Source of the DNA: a bacterium
GTDB taxonomy: Bacteria; Bacillota_I; Bacilli_A; Izemoplasmatales; UBA1188
Length of the DNA: 43,270 bases
Reading direction: 5' to 3'
Assembly: GCA_017960565.1 (NCBI GenBank)
Contig: JAGCYY010000017.1
Coordinates: forward strand, 1 to 43,270
Below are positions 1 to 6,606 of this stretch, piece after piece. Position 1 is the stretch's first letter, and the number at the start of each line of letters is the position of its first letter. Under the pieces are notes generated by a model, which made no database searches, was not told where the DNA came from, and worked only from the letters and a program-made list of their open reading frames with translations. The position numbers and the translations under genes were made by a program.

Positions 1-98
1 ATGGCACTGGCTATATCAATTAGTTTTTCCTTATTTGAAAGACAGTGTTTTATTACTCTCCTATCCTCAGGTCTTAAATGTGCATTCTTTTCTCTCAT
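1..98 (-). CDS. IS30-family-like transposase, N-terminal fragment (cut by window edge)
   Basis: Read on the minus strand, an ATG at 98 is preceded by a strong AGGAGG site (107-115) and opens a frame that runs off the window after about 32 codons. The visible peptide starts MREKNAHLRPEDRRVIKHCL and continues with a helix containing KLIDIASA. This resembles the short N-terminal helix-turn-helix of IS30-family transposases, where an 'L..EDR..I...L..G.....IA..' pattern precedes the DNA-recognition helix. The catalytic DDE domain would lie outside the window, so intactness cannot be judged. No terminal inverted repeat could be assigned. Another HTH protein of this type is possible. Confidence 0.5.
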   Translation of the reverse strand, partial: MREKNAHLRPEDRRVIKHCLSNKEKLIDIASA

Positions 99-252
99 AA
101 TTGTTTACACCTCCTAAAAAAATAAAAAAGAACGCAAAAACGTACTTTAATTATATAACAAAAGAAATTTATCAAACTAAATTCCGTAAAAATGATTAAA
201 ACGGAATAATGAAAAAGAATTGGCTATGATGGCAATAGCTTCGTAACTTAGA

Positions 253-281
253 TTGACTTTTTGATATCAATCTTTTATAAT
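253..281 (+). promoter_or_regulatory. Sigma-A type promoter of the secreted protein gene
   Basis: TTGACT (253-258) and TATAAT (276-281) are separated by exactly 17 bp, which predicts a transcript start near 288 and a leader of about 45 nt before the GTG at 333. The spacer holds a perfect 10-bp palindrome, TTGATATCAA (261-270), which could be an operator or chance in AT-rich DNA. Confidence 0.75.
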
Positions 282-332
282 GAAATAAAAGATATATTTA
301 GAAAATTATAGGTTTTGCAGGAGGAAAATGCC

Positions 333-1259
333 GTGGCAACAATTAAAAAAATAATTATATCTATTATATTATTTATTTGTTTTTTTGCTTGTTTTGAAAA
401 TCGTATAGCTAAAGCTCTTGATTATTCTGATTATGGTTATGAAACTTTAGAAGAATTTCTTGATGCATTAAGTGCTTCATATTTACTTGATGAAAGAGAA
501 GAACCAGAAGAAAACTTATCATATGTAATTAATAATTGTGAAACATATATTGAAAAATGTAACATTGAAGACCTTAATTTTCCAATATCTGTTGGGTTTC
601 AATTCAAAGCTGTCCCAAGACCTTTTGCAGAAATAAATTCTGAAGAAGAACGACTTCAACATATTAAAGATATGGAAGAACTTTACAAAGTGCAAAACGA
701 AATATATTTAAGTAAAATAAATCTTTCTTCATACTCAGGAATGTATTTAAGTAAGTATGGTCCATTTATTGAGTTTGTTTATGACTCATATGCAAATTTT
801 TTAGAAACTGATTATCAAATAGTAGAAAGCTTTAGAGATGAATCGCTAGTATGCATATATATAGATGTTTCATATGCATCTGATACTTCTAATACAACAA
901 TTGAAGAAACTCCTCTAGACTATGATTATGATGATGCCAAGAGTGATGTAGGTATTCCTGAAAATAGTGAGTACACTGATGAAGAACTTGAAATCGAAAT
1001 TAAGAATGTAGAAGTCATAAATAGTTTTACAAATCTTCAAATTTTTGAATATGAAGTAATAAAAGAGACATCCGAAACAACCCTAGAATCAGAATATAGT
1101 TCTATTCATTCATCTTTTTTAGATGATGATAATGATATTTTAGAATCTATAAATATTCAAGAAAAGTCATATAATAAAGTTATCTCTAATGATGAAATAA
1201 AATTTAATCCATCTTTAATCGCAAATGATAATAAGAATGATAAATATGAAGAAAATTAG
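333..1259 (+). CDS. Secreted acidic protein of unknown function
   Basis: A 308-residue protein that I do not recognise. The GTG at 333 is chosen because AGGAGG at 319-324 sits 8 nt upstream. A TTG at 315 in the same frame would lie upstream of that site. The N-terminus is a classic signal peptide: lysines, a hydrophobic stretch rich in I, L and F, then an AKA|LD cleavage-like site near residue 25. The mature protein is strongly acidic and has no visible catalytic motif. Its last third is low-complexity, rich in D, E, S and T, like a surface-exposed stalk or tail. The 3' end overlaps the next lipoprotein gene by 14 bp, so the two are probably co-translated. A role at the cell surface is inference. 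Confidence 0.75.
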   Translation: MATIKKIIISIILFICFFACFENRIAKALDYSDYGYETLEEFLDALSASYLLDEREEPEENLSYVINNCETYIEKCNIEDLNFPISVGFQFKAVPRPFAEINSEEERLQHIKDMEELYKVQNEIYLSKINLSSYSGMYLSKYGPFIEFVYDSYANFLETDYQIVESFRDESLVCIYIDVSYASDTSNTTIEETPLDYDYDDAKSDVGIPENSEYTDEELEIEIKNVEVINSFTNLQIFEYEVIKETSETTLESEYSSIHSSFLDDDNDILESINIQEKSYNKVISNDEIKFNPSLIANDNKNDKYEEN

Positions 1260-2004
1260 AAATCTTATTCTATTATTACTATTTCTATTTTTATTGATTG
1301 GATGTACTGAAAGTACATCTTTTACGACATCATCTAATATAAAAACGCTAGATGATATCACTACAACTATAAAAGACAATAATACAACACTTCCTAATAT
1401 TAGCACTACAACTATTGCAAACGACATCACAACAACTATAAAAGAAATTACAACAACTACGAATAATCCAATAACTACAACTCAAGGAAAATATCCAAAA
1501 TTAGATAGAATTACTGAAGATGCTAAATTGATTCCGTTAGATGAATTTAAAAGTGAATATCCGGGTTACCAAATTATTTCATGCAGAAAAGGTTTTCTTT
1601 TCAAATCAAAAGATGCATGTGGTGTTTTTGAGTACGATGGCAACAAGATAGAACGTAAAGAGTTTGGCGATTATTTAAGGGACATAACATACGATGATTT
1701 CTTTGATGATTATAATTTGTTGTTCATTGTATACAATCACTCAAGCAGTGTAAGAGATTTTGAATATAAAGGATACAGAATTGAAGATGACACATTTTAT
1801 AATGTGTTAGATATTTACTCTCCGCTTGGACAAAGTCAAGATTTTAAACAAACATATTTTCTCTTTGCAGTAAATAAGAAATTTGAATTGACAAAACATA
1901 GTGTTGATATGACTAATACATTTCCTAATCTAAGTCAACAAGCAAATTTCCCTTTGTGTTTTTTTGACCTTAAGGAATTTTATGAAATAGAAGTTATTAA
2001 TTAA
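1246..2004 (+). CDS. Lipoprotein with threonine-rich linker, unknown function
   Basis: A 252-residue predicted lipoprotein. The ATG at 1246 (MKKIRN) is preferred over the ATG at 1225 because it gives a compact signal peptide ending in the lipobox LLIGC, with Cys about 20 residues in. About 60 residues of Thr/Asn/Ile-rich linker follow, with several ITTT runs resembling the O-glycosylatable or flexible stalks of surface lipoproteins. The C-terminal 170 residues look globular (aromatic and charged, two Cys) and match no family I can name. It overlaps the upstream secreted-protein gene and is probably expressed with it. The same lipobox plus Thr-linker design recurs in the genes at 4105 and 4850, which points to a local lipoprotein family. 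Confidence 0.75.
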   Translation: MKKIRNLILLLLFLFLLIGCTESTSFTTSSNIKTLDDITTTIKDNNTTLPNISTTTIANDITTTIKEITTTTNNPITTTQGKYPKLDRITEDAKLIPLDEFKSEYPGYQIISCRKGFLFKSKDACGVFEYDGNKIERKEFGDYLRDITYDDFFDDYNLLFIVYNHSSSVRDFEYKGYRIEDDTFYNVLDIYSPLGQSQDFKQTYFLFAVNKKFELTKHSVDMTNTFPNLSQQANFPLCFFDLKEFYEIEVIN

Positions 2005-2084
2005 CAAATAACTACAAACGCTTATATCAAAAAGCAAAACAAAACTATCTTTAATTTAAAAGACTTAACCTAAAATACTATATT

Positions 2085-2114
2085 AAGCACTTTCTATAAT
2101 GATTGTGCTTTTTT
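2085..2114 (+). terminator. Intrinsic terminator
   Basis: AAGCAC (2085-2090) pairs with GTGCTT (2105-2110) and is followed by a T run. It ends the secreted protein/lipoprotein transcript just before the next promoter. The stem is short, so efficiency is uncertain. Confidence 0.55.
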
Positions 2115-2116
2115 AT

Positions 2117-2145
2117 TTGACCTTATATTATAAATAATATATAAT
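2117..2145 (+). promoter_or_regulatory. Strong promoter of the NifU-like/GGGtGRT operon
   Basis: TTGACC (2117-2122), a 17-bp spacer and a perfect TATAAT (2140-2145) predict a start near 2152. AAGGAGG (2163-2169) then lies directly before the ATG at 2176. Confidence 0.8.
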
Positions 2146-2175
2146 AATTTAGGTAAAAAAATAAGGAGGCAATAG

Positions 2176-2868
2176 ATGATCTATTCTACAGAAGTACAAC
2201 ATATGTGTCCTATCGCTAAAGGCGCATATCATGGACCAGCACCTATTCCAGAAGAAGGTAAATGGGTACAGGCAAAAGAAATTAAAGATATCAGCGGTTT
2301 AACACATGGTGTTGGCTGGTGTGCTCCTCAACAAGGTGCATGTAAATTAACTTTAAATGTTAAAGATGGTGTTATTGAAGAAGCATTAGTTGAAACTATT
2401 GGTTGTTCAGGTATGACTCATTCAGCTGCAATGGCTGCTGAAATCTTAACAGGCAAAACTATTCTTGAGGCATTAAACACAGACCTAGTATGTGATGCTA
2501 TCAACACTGCAATGAGAGAATTATTCTTGCAAATTGTTTATGGTAGAACTCAAACTGCATTTAGTGAAGGTGGACTTCCAATCGGTGGTGGTTTAGAAGA
2601 TCTTGGAAAAGGACTTCGTTCAATGATTGGTACTATGTATTCAACTAAAGCAAAAGGACCAAGATATCTAGAAATGACTGAGGGATATGTAACTAGAATT
2701 GCTTTAAGTGAAAAGAATGAAATAATTGGTTATGAATTCGTAAATCTCGGTAAGATGATGGAATTCATTAAAAGTGGTATAGATGCTAATGAAGCATTAA
2801 CTAAAGCAAAAGGCCATTATGGTCAATTTGATGGCGCAGCAAAATATGTTGACCCACGCAAAGAATAG
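2176..2868 (+). CDS. NifU-like iron-sulfur cluster scaffold domain protein (partner of GGGtGRT)
   Basis: A 230-residue cytosolic protein of the NifU/IscU-like N-terminal fold family that is repeatedly found next to GGGtGRT proteins. Cysteines that could bind a cluster are visible at C11, C49 (GVGWCAP), C56 (GAC) and C77 (ETIGCSGM). The pattern of a Cys followed by a 'GCSGMTHSAAMAAE' helix start is typical of IscU-like scaffolds. The start is set by AAGGAGG 6 nt upstream of the ATG. The next gene follows after 17 nt with its own ribosome site, so the pair forms an operon. The physiological role of this pair is not established. Fe-S scaffolding is inferred from the fold, and no SufS/IscS desulfurase is in the window. 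Confidence 0.82.
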   Translation: MIYSTEVQHMCPIAKGAYHGPAPIPEEGKWVQAKEIKDISGLTHGVGWCAPQQGACKLTLNVKDGVIEEALVETIGCSGMTHSAAMAAEILTGKTILEALNTDLVCDAINTAMRELFLQIVYGRTQTAFSEGGLPIGGGLEDLGKGLRSMIGTMYSTKAKGPRYLEMTEGYVTRIALSEKNEIIGYEFVNLGKMMEFIKSGIDANEALTKAKGHYGQFDGAAKYVDPRKE

Positions 2869-2885
2869 GACTGGAGGATATTATA

Positions 2886-3887
2886 ATGGCATTATTTGAA
2901 AGTTATGAAAGAAGAGTAGACAAAATCAATAACGTTATTAAACAATATGGTTTAAATAGTATTGAAGAATGTCGTGAACTCTGTAAAACTAAAGGATTTG
3001 ATCCATATGAAATCGTAAAAGGTGTTCAACCAATCGCTTTTGAAAATGCAGGTTGGGCATATTCAGTAGGAGCTGCAATCGCCTTAAAGAAAAACGTTAA
3101 ATCTGCAGCCGAAGCTGCTGAAGCAATCGGTATTGGTCTTCAATCATTCTGTATTCCAGGATCAGTTGCTGAAGATAGAAAAGTAGGTCTAGGCCATGGT
3201 AACCTAGGAGCTATGCTTCTTAGAGATGAAACTAAATGTTTTGCATTCTTAGCTGGTCATGAATCATTCGCTGCTGCAGAAGGCGCTATTGGCATTGTTA
3301 AAAATGCAAATAAAGCAAGAAAAGAACCTTTAAGAGTTATCTTAAATGGTCTTGGAAAAGATGCTGCACAAATCATTTCAAGAATCAATGGATTCACATA
3401 TGTTCAAACTCAATTCGATTATTATACAGGTAAATTAAACATCGTTAAAGAGATTCCATATTCAACTGGTGAAAGATCACAAGTTAGATGCTTTGGCGCT
3501 GATGATGTAAGAGAAGGTGTTGCAATTATGCATCACGAAGGTGTAGATGTATCAATTACTGGTAACTCTACTAACCCAACTCGTTTCCAACATCCTGTTG
3601 CTGGAACATATAAGAAAGAATGTGTTGAACAAGGCAAAAAATATTTCTCAGTAGCATCTGGCGGTGGAACTGGTAGAACTCTTCACCCAGATAATATGGC
3701 TGCAGGTCCTGCATCATATGGTATGACAGATACAATGGGAAGAATGCACAGCGATGCACAATTTGCTGGATCATCTTCGGTTCCTGCACACGTTGAAATG
3801 ATGGGATTCTTAGGCATGGGAAACAACCCTATGGTTGGTGCAACTGTAGCGGTTGCTGTAGCTGTAGCCGAAGCTTTAAAGAAATAA
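2886..3887 (+). CDS. GGGtGRT family protein
   Basis: A 333-residue protein of the family named after its conserved GGGtGRT motif, seen here at residues 259-265 (SGGGTGRTLHPDN). It has a Gly/Ala/Met-rich C-terminus (GMTDTMGRMHSDAQF and an AVAVAVAEAL tail) and no signal peptide, so it is probably cytosolic. The family has no established biochemical activity. It co-occurs with a NifU-like gene, as it does here, which suggests work in metal or Fe-S metabolism. A GGAGGA site at 2873-2878 precedes the ATG. The length looks full. The gene is better conserved in style (more GC, more regular codon use) than the flanking lipoprotein genes, as expected for a core metabolic pair. Confidence 0.85.
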   Translation: MALFESYERRVDKINNVIKQYGLNSIEECRELCKTKGFDPYEIVKGVQPIAFENAGWAYSVGAAIALKKNVKSAAEAAEAIGIGLQSFCIPGSVAEDRKVGLGHGNLGAMLLRDETKCFAFLAGHESFAAAEGAIGIVKNANKARKEPLRVILNGLGKDAAQIISRINGFTYVQTQFDYYTGKLNIVKEIPYSTGERSQVRCFGADDVREGVAIMHHEGVDVSITGNSTNPTRFQHPVAGTYKKECVEQGKKYFSVASGGGTGRTLHPDNMAAGPASYGMTDTMGRMHSDAQFAGSSSVPAHVEMMGFLGMGNNPMVGATVAVAVAVAEALKK

Positions 3888-3905
3888 TTATTTTATAACA
3901 GTATA

Positions 3906-3993
3906 AAAAAAGTGAACTTAGAACAATATAATGTAATCAATACCTTGAGCAAAAAGATACAAAGTACATTTAAAAAAGAAAGTTCACTTTTTT
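3906..3993 (+). terminator. Long-loop inverted repeat ending the NifU-like/GGGtGRT operon
   Basis: AAAAAAGTGAACTT (3906-3919) and AAGTTCACTTTTTT (3980-3993) form a perfect 14-bp stem that ends in a T run, like a terminator. The loop is about 60 nt, far longer than usual. It may act as a bidirectional terminator or may be a small inserted or structured element. Confidence 0.55.
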
Positions 3994-4022
3994 ATATTAT
4001 TTCAAATAAATATTAAAAAGTA

Positions 4023-4051
4023 TTTACAAATAAAAATAATAATAATAATAT
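4023..4051 (+). promoter_or_regulatory. Putative promoter of the lipoprotein gene, with AAT repeats in its spacer
   Basis: TTTACA (4023-4028), 17 bp and TAATAT (4046-4051) form a plausible promoter for the lipoprotein gene at 4105. The spacer consists largely of AAT repeats. The AT-richness lowers certainty. Confidence 0.45.
4035..4049 (+). repeat. (AAT)5 microsatellite
   Basis: Five AAT units in a row lie between the putative -35 and -10 of the lipoprotein gene at 4105. Copy-number change would alter the promoter spacer by multiples of 3 bp. Confidence 0.85.
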
Positions 4052-4104
4052 AGTCATATAGAAGAACCAAAAATTTTTTAAAACTATGTAGAGGAGGTAA
4101 CATT

Positions 4105-4833
4105 TTGAAAAAATATTTTTTATTGCTAGTCCTTGTATTCTTTCTTGTATCTTGTTCAAATAACCAAGAAACAACCACATTAAATGATACAACAACTACT
4201 AAAGAAAATAGCGCAATCACAACTACATTAGATAATATTTATACATCTCAAGTAGATGATATATTGAATGTATCTAGCATATCATTTTCTAAATATGGAA
4301 ATAAATATTATTTTGTAGGAGAAGAATTTGACCCAACTGGATACTATATAAATGTTGAATATAGTGATGGCGATATTAAAGAATATTCTCTTGATACTTA
4401 TCCGATTCAATACGAAATAAAATATAACATTTTATGTGTTAGTCTTTTGGAATACTATACTAATTATCAACTAGTATATGGATATGATGTAGATGATTGG
4501 CTTTATTCAACATATAATGTATATCCAGTCTATTATTCATATTTTGAGCCATATAAATATGAAGAAAATTTCGAAATTATATACCTTTCAAATGAAGAAA
4601 GCTTAAAAAATAAAACATATAGAGTAGAAGACTTTGAAGTTTTAAAATGTATATCTTTTGAAGAAATTACGATAGAAAGATATAAAGAAATTAAATTAAG
4701 TTCAGATAGAAATAATTTTTATAGATTCTTTAAAATATATATTAATCCTGATGATATCCAAGATGTACATAGTTATTTATTAAACGTTTCAAAAGATGAT
4801 AATTCTAACATTTATCTTTATAAACTCCATTAG
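4105..4833 (+). CDS. Lipoprotein with Thr linker and Ig-like domain
   Basis: A 242-residue predicted lipoprotein. The start is a TTG at 4105, supported by GAGGAGG (4091-4097) at good spacing and by the signal peptide MKKYFLLLVLVFFLVSC, which ends in a lipobox with Cys 17. A Thr-rich linker (TTTLNDTTTT) follows. Residues of about 50-95 contain 'YYFVGEEFDPTGYYINVEYS', which matches the bacterial Ig-like (Big_3-type) pattern 'Y..GE.FD..G..V...YSDG'. The C-terminal part (NEESLKNKTY...FEEITIERYKEI) is similar in layout to the end of the next gene, so the two are tandem paralogues. Surface anchoring is well supported. The ligand or function is unknown. Confidence 0.75.
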   Translation: MKKYFLLLVLVFFLVSCSNNQETTTLNDTTTTKENSAITTTLDNIYTSQVDDILNVSSISFSKYGNKYYFVGEEFDPTGYYINVEYSDGDIKEYSLDTYPIQYEIKYNILCVSLLEYYTNYQLVYGYDVDDWLYSTYNVYPVYYSYFEPYKYEENFEIIYLSNEESLKNKTYRVEDFEVLKCISFEEITIERYKEIKLSSDRNNFYRFFKIYINPDDIQDVHSYLLNVSKDDNSNIYLYKLH

Positions 4834-4849
4834 TACGAGGTTAAGAATT

Positions 4850-5572
4850 ATGAAAAAAGTATTAATTATAGTTATGTTAGTAATGTTGTTTTCACTATTT
4901 GGATGTAAAAATAGCGATTTGGTTATCACAACTACCGATAATCAAATGACAACCTCAACCCTTGAAGATATATCGACAAATCCTTATGGAGATCAAAGAG
5001 CTAGAGTTTATTTATATGAGAAAAAAATAAAATATTATCTTTATGGTGAAGATCTAGACTTAGATAATTATGAAGTAGTTGTTACTGTAAATAGAGAAGA
5101 AAAAGAAAGATTTCCACTTTCATCAGGCCGAGTTTCATATGAACTCACTAAAAATAAAAATCAATTTGCTATAGAATTTGAACTTTACGGAGAATCCGTA
5201 TATGGTCTGATACACAGTAAATTTGGTTCAAACCCATATGAATGGTATGATTCAAATTTTGACTATCTTATAGTAGATGACTCAAAATCAAGGGATTTAA
5301 TTGTATTATTAACTAATGAAGAAAGTCTTCTAAATAAAGAATATAGTGATTCAGATTTTGATTTTATAGACTTTGATAGTTTTAGAGAAATTACTCTTCC
5401 AAGACACACAGAAATAGCACTAGAGACAAAAGATCTAAGTTATAAAAGATTATTAGTATTTAGAATCAATGATAATAGCTTATCAAATATTGATTCATAT
5501 ATTGAGGAAGGAAAAAACATACCTTGGATAGAAGAAATATATTATTTTCCTTATTCATTAGCTACTTGGTAA
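4850..5572 (+). CDS. Lipoprotein, paralogue of the upstream gene
   Basis: A 240-residue predicted lipoprotein. The ATG at 4850 (MKKVLIIV) is chosen over the ATG at 4796 because it lies 17 nt after the upstream stop, has a GAGG upstream and gives a clean signal peptide with lipobox LFGC. A short Thr/Ser linker and a probable Ig-like region (KKIKYYLYGEDLDLDNYEV, with the 'YxxGExxDxxxY' pattern) follow. The C-terminal block 'NEESLLNKEYSDSDFDFIDF...FREITLPRHTEI' aligns by eye with 'NEESLKNKTYRVEDFEV...FEEITIERYKEI' of the gene at 4105. I infer an ancient tandem duplication and shared expression. The function is unknown. Confidence 0.72.
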   Translation: MKKVLIIVMLVMLFSLFGCKNSDLVITTTDNQMTTSTLEDISTNPYGDQRARVYLYEKKIKYYLYGEDLDLDNYEVVVTVNREEKERFPLSSGRVSYELTKNKNQFAIEFELYGESVYGLIHSKFGSNPYEWYDSNFDYLIVDDSKSRDLIVLLTNEESLLNKEYSDSDFDFIDFDSFREITLPRHTEIALETKDLSYKRLLVFRINDNSLSNIDSYIEEGKNIPWIEEIYYFPYSLATW

Positions 5573-5605
5573 TTATTTTAAAATAGTGTTCTTAAAGATT
5601 AATAT

Positions 5606-5641
5606 ATGGACTCTAAAAAGGTATTTTAGAGTCCATTTTCT
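5606..5641 (+). terminator. Strong intrinsic terminator
   Basis: ATGGACTCTAAAA (5606-5618) and TTTTAGAGTCCAT (5624-5636) form a perfect 13-bp stem with a 5-nt loop, followed by TTTTC. It ends the lipoprotein transcript and may work on both strands. Confidence 0.8.
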
Positions 5642-5764
5642 ATGAAAAATCACAAATATTTAACATTTATGTATCTTTTATAATGTTTTTGTTATATCTA
5701 TATATTATTTTTAAGAGTTAATATATAATAAAATTAAAGAAGTATTTTAAAAGGGGAGACGATT

Positions 5765-6274
5765 ATGGAGACAAAAGAAGCTATCTTAAAAAGAAGAAGT
5801 ATTAGAGTTTTCAAAGATACAGAAGTATCAAAAGAAATCATTGAAGAGCTATTAAAAAGCGCAATGGCTGCACCTAGTGCATTAAATAGACAGCCATGGG
5901 TTTTCTATGTAATCAAAAATAAAGATATCTTAGAAAAAATCAAAAAAATATCCCCATTTACTGATAAAAATTCTAACTTAATAATATTTGTTTGTGGAAA
6001 TGTCAGCGGAATCAATCCTCTTAATCTTAATGATTTCTGGATTCAAGATTTAAGTGCTGCAGTAGAAAATATTCTTATCAGTGCTGCAGATATGGGCCTT
6101 GGCTCATTATGGTGTGGAGTGTATCCTAGAGTTGAAAGAGTAAATGCAATAAAGACTATTCTTAAAACCCCTAAAAATATTATTCCATTCGCAATGATTC
6201 ACATTGGATATCCAAAAGAAGAAAAAGAACCAAGAACTCAATATGATCCTGCTAAAGTGATTTATATAGACTAA
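5765..6274 (+). CDS. Nitroreductase family protein (FMN-dependent)
   Basis: A 169-residue protein of the nitroreductase/NADH oxidase-like fold, which uses FMN and NAD(P)H to reduce nitro, quinone or flavin-type substrates. The N-terminal 'ILKRRSIRVFKD' motif binds FMN phosphate in this family. 'AMAAPSALNRQPWVFYVI' (about 36-54) is the standard 'APSA.N.QPW.F.V' block, and 'AADMGLGSLWCGVYP' is the C-terminal flavin block. The length is normal for the small subgroup. AAGGGGAG lies 7 nt upstream of the ATG, and TATAAT at 5724-5729 gives a likely -10. It is a single-gene unit with its own terminator. The natural substrate cannot be read from the sequence. Confidence 0.88.
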   Translation: METKEAILKRRSIRVFKDTEVSKEIIEELLKSAMAAPSALNRQPWVFYVIKNKDILEKIKKISPFTDKNSNLIIFVCGNVSGINPLNLNDFWIQDLSAAVENILISAADMGLGSLWCGVYPRVERVNAIKTILKTPKNIIPFAMIHIGYPKEEKEPRTQYDPAKVIYID

Positions 6275-6277
6275 AAG

Positions 6278-6307
6278 AAGCTTAAGCTTATTGCTTATGC
6301 TTTTTTT
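6278..6307 (+). terminator. Intrinsic terminator of the nitroreductase gene
   Basis: AAGCTTAAGC (6278-6287) pairs with GCTTATGCTT (6293-6302), with one mismatch, and is followed by seven T. A second AT-rich hairpin lies just behind it (6324-6358, one wobble pair). Confidence 0.75.
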
Positions 6308-6606
6308 AAAAAAAAGAATATAAAAAAATAGGAATTTTTAAGATAAATTTCTATTTTTTTGTTTAATGTTATATTTGAAAAACATTGTTTCTTTGACAAA
6401 AAATGTCATTTAAAGAAAAGCTTCATGATTTTAAATAAAAAGTATCAAAAAAGCATACGTTTTGCGACATTATTGTATAACACATAATAATTATATTATG
6501 TTACAAAAAAATTATTTGACTTTACAATATGTCTATGATGTGATATTATCATCTCGTTACGATTTTTTGTGAAAATATTGTGAATTCACAAAAATCTCGG
6601 AGGATT
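6308..6606 (+). promoter_or_regulatory. Intergenic region upstream of fakA
   Basis: About 300 nt without a gene. It holds an AT hairpin (6324-6358), a TGACA/TGTCA dyad (6394-6408), a perfect 7-bp inverted repeat CATAATA-ATTA-TATTATG (6483-6500) and a TTGACT -35-like hexamer (6516-6521). I could not find a -10 at ideal spacing; TGATAT at 6541-6546 gives 19 bp. The inverted repeat next to the -35 could be an operator. Confidence 0.4.

Noticed and set aside
6580..6606. Upstream GTG start for fakA
   Set aside because: No ribosome site precedes it, and the GGAGG at 6599-6603 lies between it and the ATG at 6607.
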